IMG/VR virus record: IMGVR_UViG_3300046167_000259
Coordinates: 1-30,078 of that record
Length of the DNA: 30,078 nt
From: a virus
Direction: 5' to 3' (one strand)
The notes under the pieces were generated by a model. That model worked only from the letters and a program-made list of their open reading frames with translations. It had not been told where the DNA came from and did not search any database. Shown piece after piece: positions 1 to 6,267 of the stretch. The stretch's first letter is position 1; every line of letters starts with the position of its first letter. The position numbers and the translations under genes were made by a program.

Positions 1-121
1 TCTTGATAATGATCTCAATCTCTTTTCCATCAAATGATTTTATGGCTTGTAGGATCTTTGCTTTGTTCCTTTGCAAATTGCCATTCACAACTTTTGAAAA
101 TATGGAGATCTTATTGATCAT
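1..121 (-). CDS. NinB-like recombination protein, N-terminal part (continues at 30078)
   Basis: ATG at 121-119 overlaps the TGA of the 24-aa peptide upstream (ATGA). Forty codons plus one base reach position 1; the reading frame is completed exactly by bases 30078 and 30077 and continues to a stop at 29765. The joined protein is 144 aa. The N-terminal half has a pattern of a short strand, a helix and a second strand ending in E-I-E-I-I-I-K-R, followed across the junction by a basic R-S-N-P-Q-N-A-Y-Y segment. That is the pattern I associate with NinB-like proteins of Bacteroidetes phages, thought to aid recombination on single-stranded DNA. The wrap-around is seen directly; the NinB name is recognition by eye and is less certain. 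Confidence 0.72.
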   Translation of the reverse strand, partial: MINKISIFSKVVNGNLQRNKAKILQAIKSFDGKEIEIIIK

Positions 122-192
122 TTAGATGTTAGTTTTCCAATAACATATCCTAAACCAAATGAGATAAGTAATAATGCCAGATACATTTCCAT
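118..192 (-). CDS. 24-aa single-pass membrane peptide
   Basis: Start ATG 192-190, stop TGA 120-118. The peptide M-E-M-Y-L-A-L-L-L-I-S-F-G-L-G-Y-V-I-G-K plus four more residues is one hydrophobic helix with a basic C-terminus. It lies 2 bases after the stop of the 49-aa gene and overlaps the NinB-like start in ATGA, so it sits exactly in the operon chain. That spacing is the main argument that it is translated. Function unknown. Confidence 0.5.
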   Translation of the reverse strand: MEMYLALLLISFGLGYVIGKLTSK

Positions 193-194
193 AA

Positions 195-344
195 TTATTC
201 TGCTTTTGATTTTGGATTCATTTCCTCCTCCATAACTTCTAACTCTTGAATCTCTGAAATGCCTCCTCCATTAATAATCCAGTTTGCCACAATCTTTTCT
301 AATCTGGCAACTCTCTGTTGTAAAGTGATTTTTGCTTTTCTCAT
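195..344 (-). CDS. Small hypothetical protein, 49 aa
   Basis: ATG at 344-342 overlaps the TGA of the gene before it (ATGA); stop TAA 197-195. The product starts basic (M-R-K-A-K), has a short heptad-like helix (L-Q-Q-R-V-A-R-L-E-K-I-V-A), a G-G-G turn and an acidic C-terminal half. It could be a small coiled-coil adaptor. I do not recognise a family. Coupled overlap and uninterrupted codon use like its neighbours support it. Confidence 0.55.
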   Translation of the reverse strand: MRKAKITLQQRVARLEKIVANWIINGGGISEIQELEVMEEEMNPKSKAE

Positions 345-478
345 AATATCTTATTATCAATTACTTCAATGAGATTTCTCAATTCTGATCTCTCCCAGAT
401 CCCTGCATTAGATCCTGCAATTTTTAGTTGGAAATAATCTTTGCTTACATCCTCAATCTCAATTTGTTTTGTTGTCAT
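341..478 (-). CDS. Small hypothetical protein, 45 aa
   Basis: ATG 478-476, stop TGA 343-341, 28 bases after the stop of the 130-aa gene. The product is acidic at the start (Q-I-E-I-E-D-V), contains G-I-W-E-R-S-E-L, and looks like a compact strand-strand-helix fold. It opens the row of three tiny coupled genes before the NinB-like gene. No family recognised. Confidence 0.55.
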   Translation of the reverse strand: MTTKQIEIEDVSKDYFQLKIAGSNAGIWERSELRNLIEVIDNKIL

Positions 479-506
479 TTTTAGCACTTGTTTTTTATTA
501 ATTAAT

Positions 507-899
507 TTATCCTTGAATTTCTGATCTTTTGTATTCCAGATGCAGATCCTTTAACTCTCTGATGAATTTCCTTGCACATGGAGAGCAGGATGTTATCTGC
601 TGATTCTTATTGAAAACTCTGTTGTAAATCTTGAGCATCTGTTTTTGTTGGATGTTGGTTAAGAGATCTGTGTTTTTTTTGTAATAATTATCAAGAATCT
701 CAAACTCTGATTCTGTTAAGCATTGAGTTTTGTAAGGGAATAATTGATTCAATCTCTCCTGCCTCTCCAAACATCCGCAATCCTCTCCTGCAATCCATTT
801 AACAACCTTATCAATCCCAGTTGCTTTTGTGATATCTGCAATGGTATCTCCTAATCCCTTTGCTTTGGCTCTTTTCTTTTTATGCTGATTTATACTCAT
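507..899 (-). CDS. Conserved hypothetical phage protein, 130 aa
   Basis: The N-terminus is strongly basic (H-K-K-K-R-A-K-A-K). It is followed by G-L-G-D-T-I and A-T-G-I-D-K-V-V-K-W-I-A-G-E-D-C-G-C, then a helical region and C-S-P-C near residue 107. The four cysteines in C-x-C and C-x2-C could bind a metal. I recognise the GLGDTI / ATGIDK / GEDCGC pattern as one recurring in flavobacterial phages next to late regulators and terminase, but know no function for it. Its start overlaps the sigma-like gene by 20 bases, so they are probably co-translated. Confidence 0.8.
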   Translation of the reverse strand: MSINQHKKKRAKAKGLGDTIADITKATGIDKVVKWIAGEDCGCLERQERLNQLFPYKTQCLTESEFEILDNYYKKNTDLLTNIQQKQMLKIYNRVFNKNQQITSCSPCARKFIRELKDLHLEYKRSEIQG

Positions 900-1419
900 T
901 ATCCAGTTTGGTTTTAATTATTGTTTTAGATCTCTTTATTGTTTTGAATATCGTATCAACTGATATTTGAGTTTCTTTTGATATTTGCCTCATGTTTGGT
1001 ATCTGATAGATATACAGATTCATCATTTTCTTATCAAACCAATGTTGCTCATGCATGGCATTCTCAACCTTTTTAAACCATGTATAAGGATCTTTAGGCT
1101 TTGATTGTATAATATCCTCCTGCTTATATTGTTCAATATCCTTTTTGCCCTCATTATCAATATCAATTGTTTTCTTTTTGTAATCATTGATCATCAAGTT
1201 TTTTAGGGATGAATACACATATTGCTTATTAACTGATCCATCATCATAATAAAACAGATCAGATTCAAATGTTGCACTCTCAATAAGTCTGATATAAAAC
1301 TCTTGTACAAAATCCTCTGGATAGGCTTTTTGAGTATCATTTAATGAATGTTTAAGTACAAAGAGTATAAGATCATCATGCATCTTATAAACATCCTCTA
1401 TTGCCTTATTTTTATCCAT
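880..1419 (-). CDS. Sigma-70-like RNA polymerase sigma factor, ECF-sized
   Basis: The 179-aa product has the size and layout of a small two-domain sigma factor. Residues about 30-85 contain a region-2-like helix set with P-E-D-F-V-Q-E-F-Y-I-R-L, the usual polymerase-binding pattern, and N-L-M-I-N-D-Y. Residues about 130-175 hold a region-4-like helix-turn-helix: I-P-N-M-R-Q-I-S-K-E-T, then S-V-D-T-I-F-K-T-I-K-R-S-K. Its position is at the end of the early genes and just before the terminase, a usual place for a late activator. It overlaps NinG upstream by 8 bases. I infer that it directs host RNA polymerase to late promoters, perhaps the 32-bp elements at 28248, 21030 and 18050. A regulator that only resembles a sigma factor is the alternative. 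Confidence 0.72.
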   Translation of the reverse strand: MDKNKAIEDVYKMHDDLILFVLKHSLNDTQKAYPEDFVQEFYIRLIESATFESDLFYYDDGSVNKQYVYSSLKNLMINDYKKKTIDIDNEGKKDIEQYKQEDIIQSKPKDPYTWFKKVENAMHEQHWFDKKMMNLYIYQIPNMRQISKETQISVDTIFKTIKRSKTIIKTKLDNEYKSA

Positions 1420-1834
1420 TTAGTTTATTAACCAGTTTTTTATAATGTTCAATCATTTCCAATAACTCTGCATCAGTAAACTTTCTTATCTGCCTTGATT
1501 GATGCATTAGTTCCTCTGATGTGGATTCCCCATAGTCTGCATTAAGTTTTAATCCAAAGATGTATTGATTCCCCTGCATCCCTACATTGCAACCATAACA
1601 TTGCACTTGGCAATTAGTTTCATCCCATCTGGTTGAATAATGCCTCCTGCTCATGAAATGCCCATTCTGGAGTTTTTTCCAATGATCCTTTTTTCCACAA
1701 GTGTAACAAGTTGCAATGCCTCCCTTTGCGTTTCTCAATCTGATATACTTTGAAAAGAATGCATCCAGTTTTGTAACAATTGATTTTCTGGATGGTTTTT
1801 TTCTCTTATTTGGAATTTTTTTCTCCTTTGCCAT
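1412..1834 (-). CDS. ninG: NinG/Rap-like recombination nuclease
   Basis: The frame is open upstream to 1906, but ATG at 1834 is the better start. It gives a 140-aa protein opening with a basic M-A-K-E-K-K, typical of NinG, and leaves the repeat-rich regulatory stretch 1848-1878 outside the gene. The zinc-binding, HNH-like core shows C43-x2-C46, the Q-N-G-H-F-M-S-R-R-H motif (H59), and C75, C79, C82 in C-Q-V-Q-C-Y-G-C. Family members (Rap/NinG of lambdoid phages) act on recombination intermediates at branched DNA. Its neighbours are the sigma-like gene and, further down, the NinB-like gene, so this looks like a nin-type region. Confidence 0.87.
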   Translation of the reverse strand: MAKEKKIPNKRKKPSRKSIVTKLDAFFSKYIRLRNAKGGIATCYTCGKKDHWKKLQNGHFMSRRHYSTRWDETNCQVQCYGCNVGMQGNQYIFGLKLNADYGESTSEELMHQSRQIRKFTDAELLEMIEHYKKLVNKLNG

Positions 1835-1847
1835 TGGTTTTAAAGTT

Positions 1848-1878
1848 AATACAAATGCAATACAATAGCAATGCAAAT
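1848..1878. promoter_or_regulatory. Putative operator cluster upstream of ninG
   Basis: The 139-base gap between the 147-aa gene and the chosen NinG start holds clustered TGCAATAC / GCAATGCAAAT words. On the - strand the word TTGTATTGCA is also present at 9688-9716, and close variants lie in the switch region 6173-6240. Repressor binding is inferred from the sharing of these words among intergenic regions only. Confidence 0.4.
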
Positions 1879-1973
1879 AGAAACTTGTTAATAAAAAATC
1901 CCCCAATCATCATTCAGTCTTTTCTGTTTAGATGATCAGAGGATTTCAACCCTAACTAACAAAAACAAACTAA

Positions 1974-2417
1974 CTATTTTTTCAACTTGATTGCTATTAC
2001 TTCCCCAGATGGTTTTGGAGATGCTTGTGGAACAACTTCTCCATCTCCAGAGATCATCATATCTCCTTTTTGTGCCATGTGATAACTCTGTTTGTATCTG
2101 CTTTCCAGATCCTTGAGTTGTTGTTTCTTTTCATTGTATTCTGGAATGTGATCAAAACTCCATCTTGTTGCTCCATTCCTAACTTGTATCTCTGCTCCAT
2201 AAATTGTCATTTGCTTTGCTTCTGATCCATAGAGAGATGCTTCATCCAATGCCAGTTCCTTGAGTTTTTTATTTGCCATTTTAATTGTTTCCTCCATGTG
2301 CTTTAAAGAGATCAATGCATTCAATGGAGAAACATCCCCCTGCTCAACCAGATCCAATAAAGTTTTGGATGCCTCTGTAATGGATTTACGATCCATTAAT
2401 TCTAATTCATTTTTCAT
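1974..2417 (-). CDS. Hypothetical early protein, 147 aa
   Basis: Mostly helical, charged protein: long helix about residues 12-70, then Y-G-A-E-I-Q-V-R-N-G-A-T-R-W-S-F, a second helix to about residue 115, and a loose proline-containing tail ending in a basic K-L-K-K. The layout of helix, small beta unit with R-W-S-F, and helix recurs in replication regions of Bacteroidetes phages, but I cannot name it. It overlaps the preceding 264-aa gene by 4 bases. A role in replication or recombination is inferred from position only. Confidence 0.75.
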   Translation of the reverse strand: MKNELELMDRKSITEASKTLLDLVEQGDVSPLNALISLKHMEETIKMANKKLKELALDEASLYGSEAKQMTIYGAEIQVRNGATRWSFDHIPEYNEKKQQLKDLESRYKQSYHMAQKGDMMISGDGEVVPQASPKPSGEVIAIKLKK

Positions 2418-3208
2418 TTTGTATTGTTTAGAATTGTTTCTAATTGTGATTTGCTTTTTACTGATTTGAAAAAATCATTTAAAATCATTCGCTTTGATTC
2501 GCTTATGAATTTGCCATTGGCATTTTGTGATCCAATTGCAATTCTTATACTTAGCTTATCAGCTTTTGCATCCCTTATTACTTTTGCTTTAGCTTTTTGG
2601 AATACTTCTTTTTTCTCTTGATCTGATATCTCTATTATGCCATGCTCATACAGATGATCATAAATCCATGATGCACCAAATCCAACAAATCCATTCTCAA
2701 TAAAATCATCAAACTCTCTAATGATACCAGAGATAATGATCTGATCCTTTTCCAGATCTGTTAATGTTTCAACCCTTTGAGATGTTGATAATGGGATATT
2801 GTTCTGGAATCTGGTTTTCTGCAACCATTCCTTGTATTTGTTTAAGATGGATGCTACATAAGATGCATTGAACAAATGATAATGATCTGTTGATTCTGGA
2901 TATGATTTGTATCTCTCTAACTGGAATGCATAATTGATTTCCTCCAGAGAAAGATTTCTAAAATTTGTGATCAGCAATGAAATAATATCATTTTTATCCA
3001 GATCAGATATGGGATTCTTAATGCCCATCAGTAATGTAATTTTTGTAAACATTACTCCAATCATTGCATTCCTATCATCAAAATTAAGATCTCTTAACTT
3101 GTTGTAATTAGGGATCTGCCTTGCAAACTCAATTGGATTGAGTTCCCCAACCTTTGAGATTTGATTCAATTGTTGCTCTGGATTGCCGATTAATTTTATT
3201 GCTTTCAT
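2414..3208 (-). CDS. Putative replication-associated protein, 264 aa
   Basis: A largely helical soluble protein without a P-loop or visible nuclease motif. It contains N-F-R-N-L-S-L-E-E-I-N-Y-A-F-Q-L near residues 83-98, a pattern met in phage replication proteins of this host group, and a basic C-terminal half. The start at 3208 overlaps the previous gene by 80 bases; the next in-frame ATG is at residue 49, which would remove a conserved-looking part, so I keep the long form. It sits between the putative helicase-loader gene and other early genes. A partner of the host helicase or primase is a guess from position. Confidence 0.75.
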   Translation of the reverse strand: MKAIKLIGNPEQQLNQISKVGELNPIEFARQIPNYNKLRDLNFDDRNAMIGVMFTKITLLMGIKNPISDLDKNDIISLLITNFRNLSLEEINYAFQLERYKSYPESTDHYHLFNASYVASILNKYKEWLQKTRFQNNIPLSTSQRVETLTDLEKDQIIISGIIREFDDFIENGFVGFGASWIYDHLYEHGIIEISDQEKKEVFQKAKAKVIRDAKADKLSIRIAIGSQNANGKFISESKRMILNDFFKSVKSKSQLETILNNTK

Positions 3209-3809
3209 CTGTTTTTAGTTTGTAAAATCCTTTCCATGATTGAGCCATTGCCTCATTAATGATCTTGATTGCCTCATGAGAGTTTGATGCCATGTTTGAT
3301 AATTTTATCAGAGATGCTTGTTCTGATTGGATTGATTTGTAAGAAAATTTGAATTCCTTTTTTTTGTAAACTTTCCATTGATCCCATGCATTTAAAAAAT
3401 CTGGATCTTGATAAGGAAAAACCAAATCTCCCTTATTATCTTTTTTTACATTATCATTAACATTAACATTATCATTTACATTAACATTTACATTAACACC
3501 TTTTTTTGCTTTAGTTTGCTTATCCAAAAAACCATTTGCTTTTTTTGTTTTCATTTGCTTTTTTGGTCTGCCTCCTAACTTTCCTGCCTCTGATCTTTTT
3601 GATCTTATTTGTTCCCATTTATCCAGATCCCTTTGCAAGTTCTGTTTGATTGGCTCAAATGCTATTTTTAAGAGAGTATCATCAGTTTCATATTCAATGC
3701 CATTTACATAATTCAAAATCATCTTAAATAGCATTCCTGCATTTTGATCTGAAAGATGTTTGATTGTATGAATGAGTTCTGAATACAATATGAATGATTT
3801 CTTATCCAT
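3129..3809 (-). CDS. Replication initiation / helicase-loader-like protein (DUF6291-like N-terminus)
   Basis: Residues about 1-80 look like the DUF6291 type seen in phage and plasmid replication genes (K-S-F-I-L-Y-S-E-L, M-L-F-K-M-I-L-N-Y-V-N-G). Then come a basic S-E-A-G-K-L-G-G-R-P-K-K linker, a low-complexity run of V-N-V-N-D-N repeats (residues about 105-123), and a C-terminal domain with F-L-N-A-W-D-Q-W and W-K-G-F-Y-K-L, similar to the C-terminal part of DnaD-like loaders. The layout of N-domain, flexible linker and C-domain fits a protein that brings host helicase to phage DNA. It overlaps both neighbours. Confidence 0.78.
   Translation of the reverse strand: MDKKSFILYSELIHTIKHLSDQNAGMLFKMILNYVNGIEYETDDTLLKIAFEPIKQNLQRDLDKWEQIRSKRSEAGKLGGRPKKQMKTKKANGFLDKQTKAKKGVNVNVNVNDNVNVNDNVKKDNKGDLVFPYQDPDFLNAWDQWKVYKKKEFKFSYKSIQSEQASLIKLSNMASNSHEAIKIINEAMAQSWKGFYKLKTDESNKINRQSRATIESNLKGWGTQSN
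3445..3498. repeat. Nine-copy hexamer repeat inside the replication gene
   Basis: Nine consecutive hexamers of the forms TTTACA, TTATCA and TTAACA run without interruption. On the coding strand they specify the V-N / D-N linker of the protein at 3129-3809. Because the unit is six bases, gain or loss of units keeps the frame and only changes linker length. Confidence 0.9.
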
Positions 3810-4236
3810 GAGATTGCACTTGTTTAATTGAGATCATATCCTCAACCATGAGAGAAATCTTTTTTTGCTCCTCAAATGAGAGATTATGCCAATGCATATC
3901 AATTGCATCTTTAGGCAAAAAATCATGTGTTGATAAAATGCCTTTGCATTTCTCTAATGCGAAAACAAACTTATCTCTTAACTCCTTATCATATTTCATG
4001 ATATTATCAAACTCTCTTGTATAATGCAGGATTGTTGCATGATTTTTGCCAATGGCATCTCCAATCTCTGAATAAGTAACAATTGAATGATTGTTTTGAT
4101 CTGTAATTAGTTTACGAGCCAAATAACCATAACACATCCGAGCATCAACAATTTTTCTTGTTCTGTTATCCTCCATAAGATCACAATCGAAAATATCCTC
4201 AACAATTGCAATTATGTTTTTTAAACTTGATCTCAT
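3802..4236 (-). CDS. DnaA C-terminal-domain-like DNA-binding protein
   Basis: A 144-aa protein that carries only the part resembling DnaA domain IV. The key stretch is I-G-D-A-I-G-K-N-H-A-T-I-L-H-Y at residues 58-72, which matches the DnaA-box-binding signature (G-x-x-H-x-T-x-x-x-H), followed by a long helix. There is no AAA+ ATPase part and no P-loop. Proteins of this sort are common in Bacteroidetes phages next to replication genes and probably bind the phage origin. It overlaps the replication gene downstream by 8 bases. No obvious cluster of DnaA boxes was seen close by. Confidence 0.85.
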   Translation of the reverse strand: MRSSLKNIIAIVEDIFDCDLMEDNRTRKIVDARMCYGYLARKLITDQNNHSIVTYSEIGDAIGKNHATILHYTREFDNIMKYDKELRDKFVFALEKCKGILSTHDFLPKDAIDMHWHNLSFEEQKKISLMVEDMISIKQVQSHG

Positions 4237-4239
4237 GGC

Positions 4240-4683
4240 TTAATTATTTAGATGTTGTGGGTGATTTACTTCAATATTTTTTATTGCATCAGTTGGTTTT
4301 GAATTCAACCAATTGTAAAAGATATCAGCAGTTGCAACAACTTGATTTGCATCAACTGATGAATGCTGATGGAATATTGTTGCAGATCTCAAGCATGATT
4401 GCTTTTCAATGCTCTGTTGTTGGTTTGGATCTGCCTTAAATGATTTCTTAAAACCATTTTGAATTGGTTTGTAAACTGGCTTTATCTTTGGATATTGCCC
4501 ATCATGAAACTCATATTCGATCTGATCTCCAACAATAAATTTGTTTTGATCTTGCTTTAGAGATGAATATTCTCCTTTATCTCCATTTTCCATCCAGATA
4601 TCAAATTTATACATTAAACCATTTCTGGATTGCCATGTTCCATTCCCTTGAATATTGTTTACTTTGCTTGTTTTTACTATCAT
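4240..4683 (-). CDS. Putative OB-fold single-stranded DNA-binding protein
   Basis: The first 70 residues look like a small beta-barrel (N-G-L-M-Y-K-F-D-I-W-M-E-N-G-D-K, V-G-D-Q-I-E-Y-E-F), as in OB-fold DNA-binding proteins. A linker with Q-Q-Q follows, then a C-terminal helical part with Q-S-C-L-R-S-A-T and T-A-D-I-F-Y-N-W-L. The pairing of an OB-like N-terminus with a helical C-terminus containing a conserved CLKAA-type motif occurs in phage proteins that bind ssDNA beside replication genes. It lies 3 bases before the DnaA-C-like gene start. Function is inferred from shape and position. Confidence 0.65.
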   Translation of the reverse strand: MIVKTSKVNNIQGNGTWQSRNGLMYKFDIWMENGDKGEYSSLKQDQNKFIVGDQIEYEFHDGQYPKIKPVYKPIQNGFKKSFKADPNQQQSIEKQSCLRSATIFHQHSSVDANQVVATADIFYNWLNSKPTDAIKNIEVNHPQHLNN

Positions 4684-4685
4684 GA

Positions 4686-4934
4686 TTAAAAATATTTTTG
4701 ATCATCTGTGATAGTTTTAATATCACTTTCAATCTCGTTTAACATTTCTTTTGCAGATTCATTCAACTCATTAATGCTTTCCTCTGTTTTTACTGCATTG
4801 ATTTTTTGATCAAGAGCATCCATAAGAATTGCATTCAGTTTGAGTTTGGATTGTGCATAATCCATTTGCCTTTTGTAGTAATTGATATCACTCTGGATAT
4901 CCTCTTTTGATTTTAATAAAATTTCTAACTCCAT
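4686..4934 (-). CDS. Small coiled-coil protein, 82 aa
   Basis: Almost wholly helical and charged, with heptad-like spacing of L, I and M from residue 3 to 75; no glycine or proline. Stop is 2 bases before the OB-like gene start, so the two are probably co-expressed. I do not recognise a family; host-takeover or replication accessory roles are both possible. Confidence 0.65.
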   Translation of the reverse strand: MELEILLKSKEDIQSDINYYKRQMDYAQSKLKLNAILMDALDQKINAVKTEESINELNESAKEMLNEIESDIKTITDDQKYF

Positions 4935-4971
4935 AATTTTAGATTTATAATTGTTTTAATTGTTTAGTTGT

Positions 4972-5124
4972 TTACATCTGATCAGCCTCCAAACATGATC
5001 TGGAGCAGATACCAGATTGATTATCCATTGCTTTGCCACAAACAAGGCATTCAAACTCTGGATGATCTGGATCTTGACACCATGTATAAACTGGAATCTT
5101 AGATAAATAAAAATTCGCTTTCAT
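4972..5124 (-). CDS. 50-aa zinc-ribbon-like small protein
   Basis: ATG 5124-5122, stop TAA 4974-4972. Cysteines lie at 16, 26, 29, 40 and 44: C-L-V-C followed by C-S-R-S-C, with H21 nearby, a spacing that could hold one zinc ion. It overlaps the preceding 57-aa gene by 26 bases in another frame. It resembles small treble-clef or zinc-ribbon proteins of phage early regions, with W15 and acidic residues before the first CxxC. Function unknown. Confidence 0.6.
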   Translation of the reverse strand: MKANFYLSKIPVYTWCQDPDHPEFECLVCGKAMDNQSGICSRSCLEADQM

Positions 5125-5272
5125 ATCTTTTCTGTATTTGTAATTGCTTTATAAATTCAATCTCCATTTTGTGATAATGGTTTGGATCAAAGTATTTTGA
5201 AACAACATTCAATGCTCCATTAACATCTTGAATTAATACTCCAGTTCTTAATTTTTTAATAGGATTTTTCAT
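5099..5272 (-). CDS. 57-aa hypothetical early protein
   Basis: ATG 5272-5270 overlaps the TGA of the helix-turn-helix gene (ATGA); stop TAA 5101-5099. Basic N-terminus (N-P-I-K-K-L-R-T-G), then V-S-K-Y-F-D-P-N-H-Y and a long amphipathic helix. The coupled overlap on the upstream side is the best evidence for translation. No family recognised. Confidence 0.6.
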   Translation of the reverse strand: MKNPIKKLRTGVLIQDVNGALNVVSKYFDPNHYHKMEIEFIKQLQIQKRYESEFLFI

Positions 5273-5493
5273 TGTATTAGATTTTGTAATTCTGATCTTT
5301 TAATTCTATACTGATTGCCAATCTTAACTGCATTCAGCTTTCCAGAATTTATGTATCTGTAGATTGTATCTTTAGATAACTTTAGTTCAATACAAGCCTC
5401 CAATGTTGTAAGCAATTGAGAGTTGTAAATGTGATCATGTAACTGATCAATAATTTGATCATGTAGCTGATCAATAAGGATGTTATTTTTCAT
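5269..5493 (-). CDS. MerR/excisionase-type helix-turn-helix protein (HTH_17)
   Basis: The frame opens at 5544, but ATG at 5493 is preferred because the longer form overlaps the upstream gene by 62 bases and adds no domain. The 74-aa product has an N-terminal repeat (I-D-Q-L-H-D-Q/H-I twice) and a C-terminal HTH_17 domain: L-T-T-L-E-A-C-I-E-L-K-L-S-K-D-T-I-Y-R-Y, then a short wing with G-K-L-N-A-V-K-I-G-N-Q-Y-R-I-K. This domain is typical of excisionases and small phage regulators. As it lies in the early operon opposite the repressor, it may be an Xis or a Cro-like regulator. Confidence 0.75.
   Translation of the reverse strand: MKNNILIDQLHDQIIDQLHDHIYNSQLLTTLEACIELKLSKDTIYRYINSGKLNAVKIGNQYRIKRSELQNLIQ
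5433..5480. repeat. 24-bp tandem duplication in the HTH_17 gene
   Basis: Two adjacent 24-base units (5433-5456 and 5457-5480) both begin GATCATGTA and share CTGATCAATAA; they differ at the tenth base and the last few. Each encodes eight residues, giving the doubled I-D-Q-L-H-D unit just before the DNA-binding domain. The unit keeps the frame. Confidence 0.85.
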
Positions 5494-5698
5494 GAGTTCG
5501 ATTCCCAACTTGTTGATTAATAATTGCGTTTTGTAGCAACTCAATCACTCTGGATTGATATTGATCTGGAATTGCATAATATCCTGCAAACCAGTTATTG
5601 CGAATTGATAATGGCTTTAATCCAAACTCATGAGATATAAGTTTGATGAATTCCTTTTTATCATTCAATTGATCAAATAGTATTTTATGATTTCCCAT
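5483..5698 (-). CDS. Putative Cro-like DNA-binding protein, 71 aa
   Basis: Residues about 14-60 show helix, turn, helix spacing: K-E-F-I-K-L-I-S-H-E-F-G-L-K-P-L-S-I-R, then N-W-F, and a second helix Y-Q-S-R-V-I-E-L-L-Q. This recalls the short regulator that follows the early promoter in Bacteroidetes phages and would suit a Cro-type role. It is the second gene of the early operon, after a hairpin at 5713-5730. DNA binding is inferred. Confidence 0.6.
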   Translation of the reverse strand: MGNHKILFDQLNDKKEFIKLISHEFGLKPLSIRNNWFAGYYAIPDQYQSRVIELLQNAIINQQVGNRTHEK

Positions 5699-5712
5699 TG
5701 TTAATAGTTAAA

Positions 5713-5730
5713 GGGAGCATTTCTGCTCCC
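5713..5730 (-). terminator. Short hairpin between first two early genes
   Basis: A perfect 7-bp stem (GGGAGCA / TGCTCCC) with a 4-base loop lies in the 39-base gap. On the - strand it is followed only by TTTAAC, so it is at best a weak or conditional terminator, or an RNA-processing site that lowers expression downstream of the first early gene. Confidence 0.4.
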
Positions 5731-5737
5731 AGATTGA

Positions 5738-6064
5738 TTATTGTATAAATTCTCCTGCATCAACATGATGTCCAGTCCATAAGGATGCTGATCCATTATC
5801 TTTTAACTCTTGGATGAATGCTAATGCAGTTTTCTTAGTGTAATTGCAGATTTGTAAATCTGGTCTTTTGCCAGTAAAATAATTGTAAACTCTAATCCCA
5901 TAAGTAAATTGAGTTTTAGTCCATTGTGCCTTTATGATATCAATGTTAAAATATTGAAACTCATATCCTTCAACTCTCAATTGGATATCATCTCCAACTC
6001 CTAATGATTCAATTCTTTTTAAGTTTCTGTTTTGTGGTAAAAATCTGATCTCTTGTAAGTCCAT
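5738..6064 (-). CDS. First gene of the early operon, 108 aa, unknown
   Basis: A soluble alpha/beta protein: G-V-G-D-D-I-Q-L-R-V near residues 22-31, T-Y-G-I-R-V-Y-N-Y-F and a helix A-L-A-F-I-Q-E-L-K-D, then W-T-G-H-H. I recognise no domain. Being the first gene leftward from the repressor it should be expressed at once on induction. It could be an antirepressor or host-takeover factor, but nothing in the sequence shows which. Confidence 0.7.
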   Translation of the reverse strand: MDLQEIRFLPQNRNLKRIESLGVGDDIQLRVEGYEFQYFNIDIIKAQWTKTQFTYGIRVYNYFTGKRPDLQICNYTKKTALAFIQELKDNGSASLWTGHHVDAGEFIQ

Positions 6065-6267
6065 TTTGTTTAATGTTTTTGTTAATTAAATTGTTTGTTT
6101 CTTTTATTGTTGTTAATGCTTTGCAGTAGATTTTTTCTCTTATATTGCGTGAAACAATCATCAAAAATTGAATGCAATTGCAATGCTTTAACAATACAAT
6201 TATAATACAATTATTATTATAATCCAATACAATTGCAATATTTTTTTGATATTCAACTAATTACACT
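6065..6267. promoter_or_regulatory. Divergent lysis-lysogeny control region with repeated operator-like words
   Basis: This 203-base gap separates the leftward early operon from the rightward repressor gene. It has TGCAATTGCAATGC at 6173-6186, and at 6192-6240 a run of ACAATTATAATAC, ACAATTATTATTATAATCC and ATACAATTGCAATA. The half-word ATTGCAAT is nearly self-complementary in GCAATTGC. Such clustering between divergent regulators is what phage operators look like. Related words recur at 1848-1878 and 9688-9716. I could not fix the promoters: no clear TANNTTTG box was found on either strand. Confidence 0.6.

Noticed and set aside
1835-1906. N-terminal extension of NinG to 1906
   Set aside because: The 24 extra residues are hydrophobic and cysteine-containing, unlike NinG, and are encoded by the operator-like repeats.
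2025-2621. Three + strand ORFs of 65-69 aa (2025-2225, 2260-2469, 2424-2621)
   Set aside because: They are reverse-strand shadows of the replication genes, rich in F, I, L, C and S as antisense frames are here.
5494-5544. Upstream start of the HTH_17 protein
   Set aside because: Adds 17 residues of no domain and makes a 62-base overlap with the gene before; the 5493 start gives an 11-base overlap.
6009-6227. 72-aa - strand ORF before the first early gene
   Set aside because: It covers the operator-like repeats of the switch region and the front of the 108-aa gene in another frame; composition is that of AT-rich non-coding DNA.
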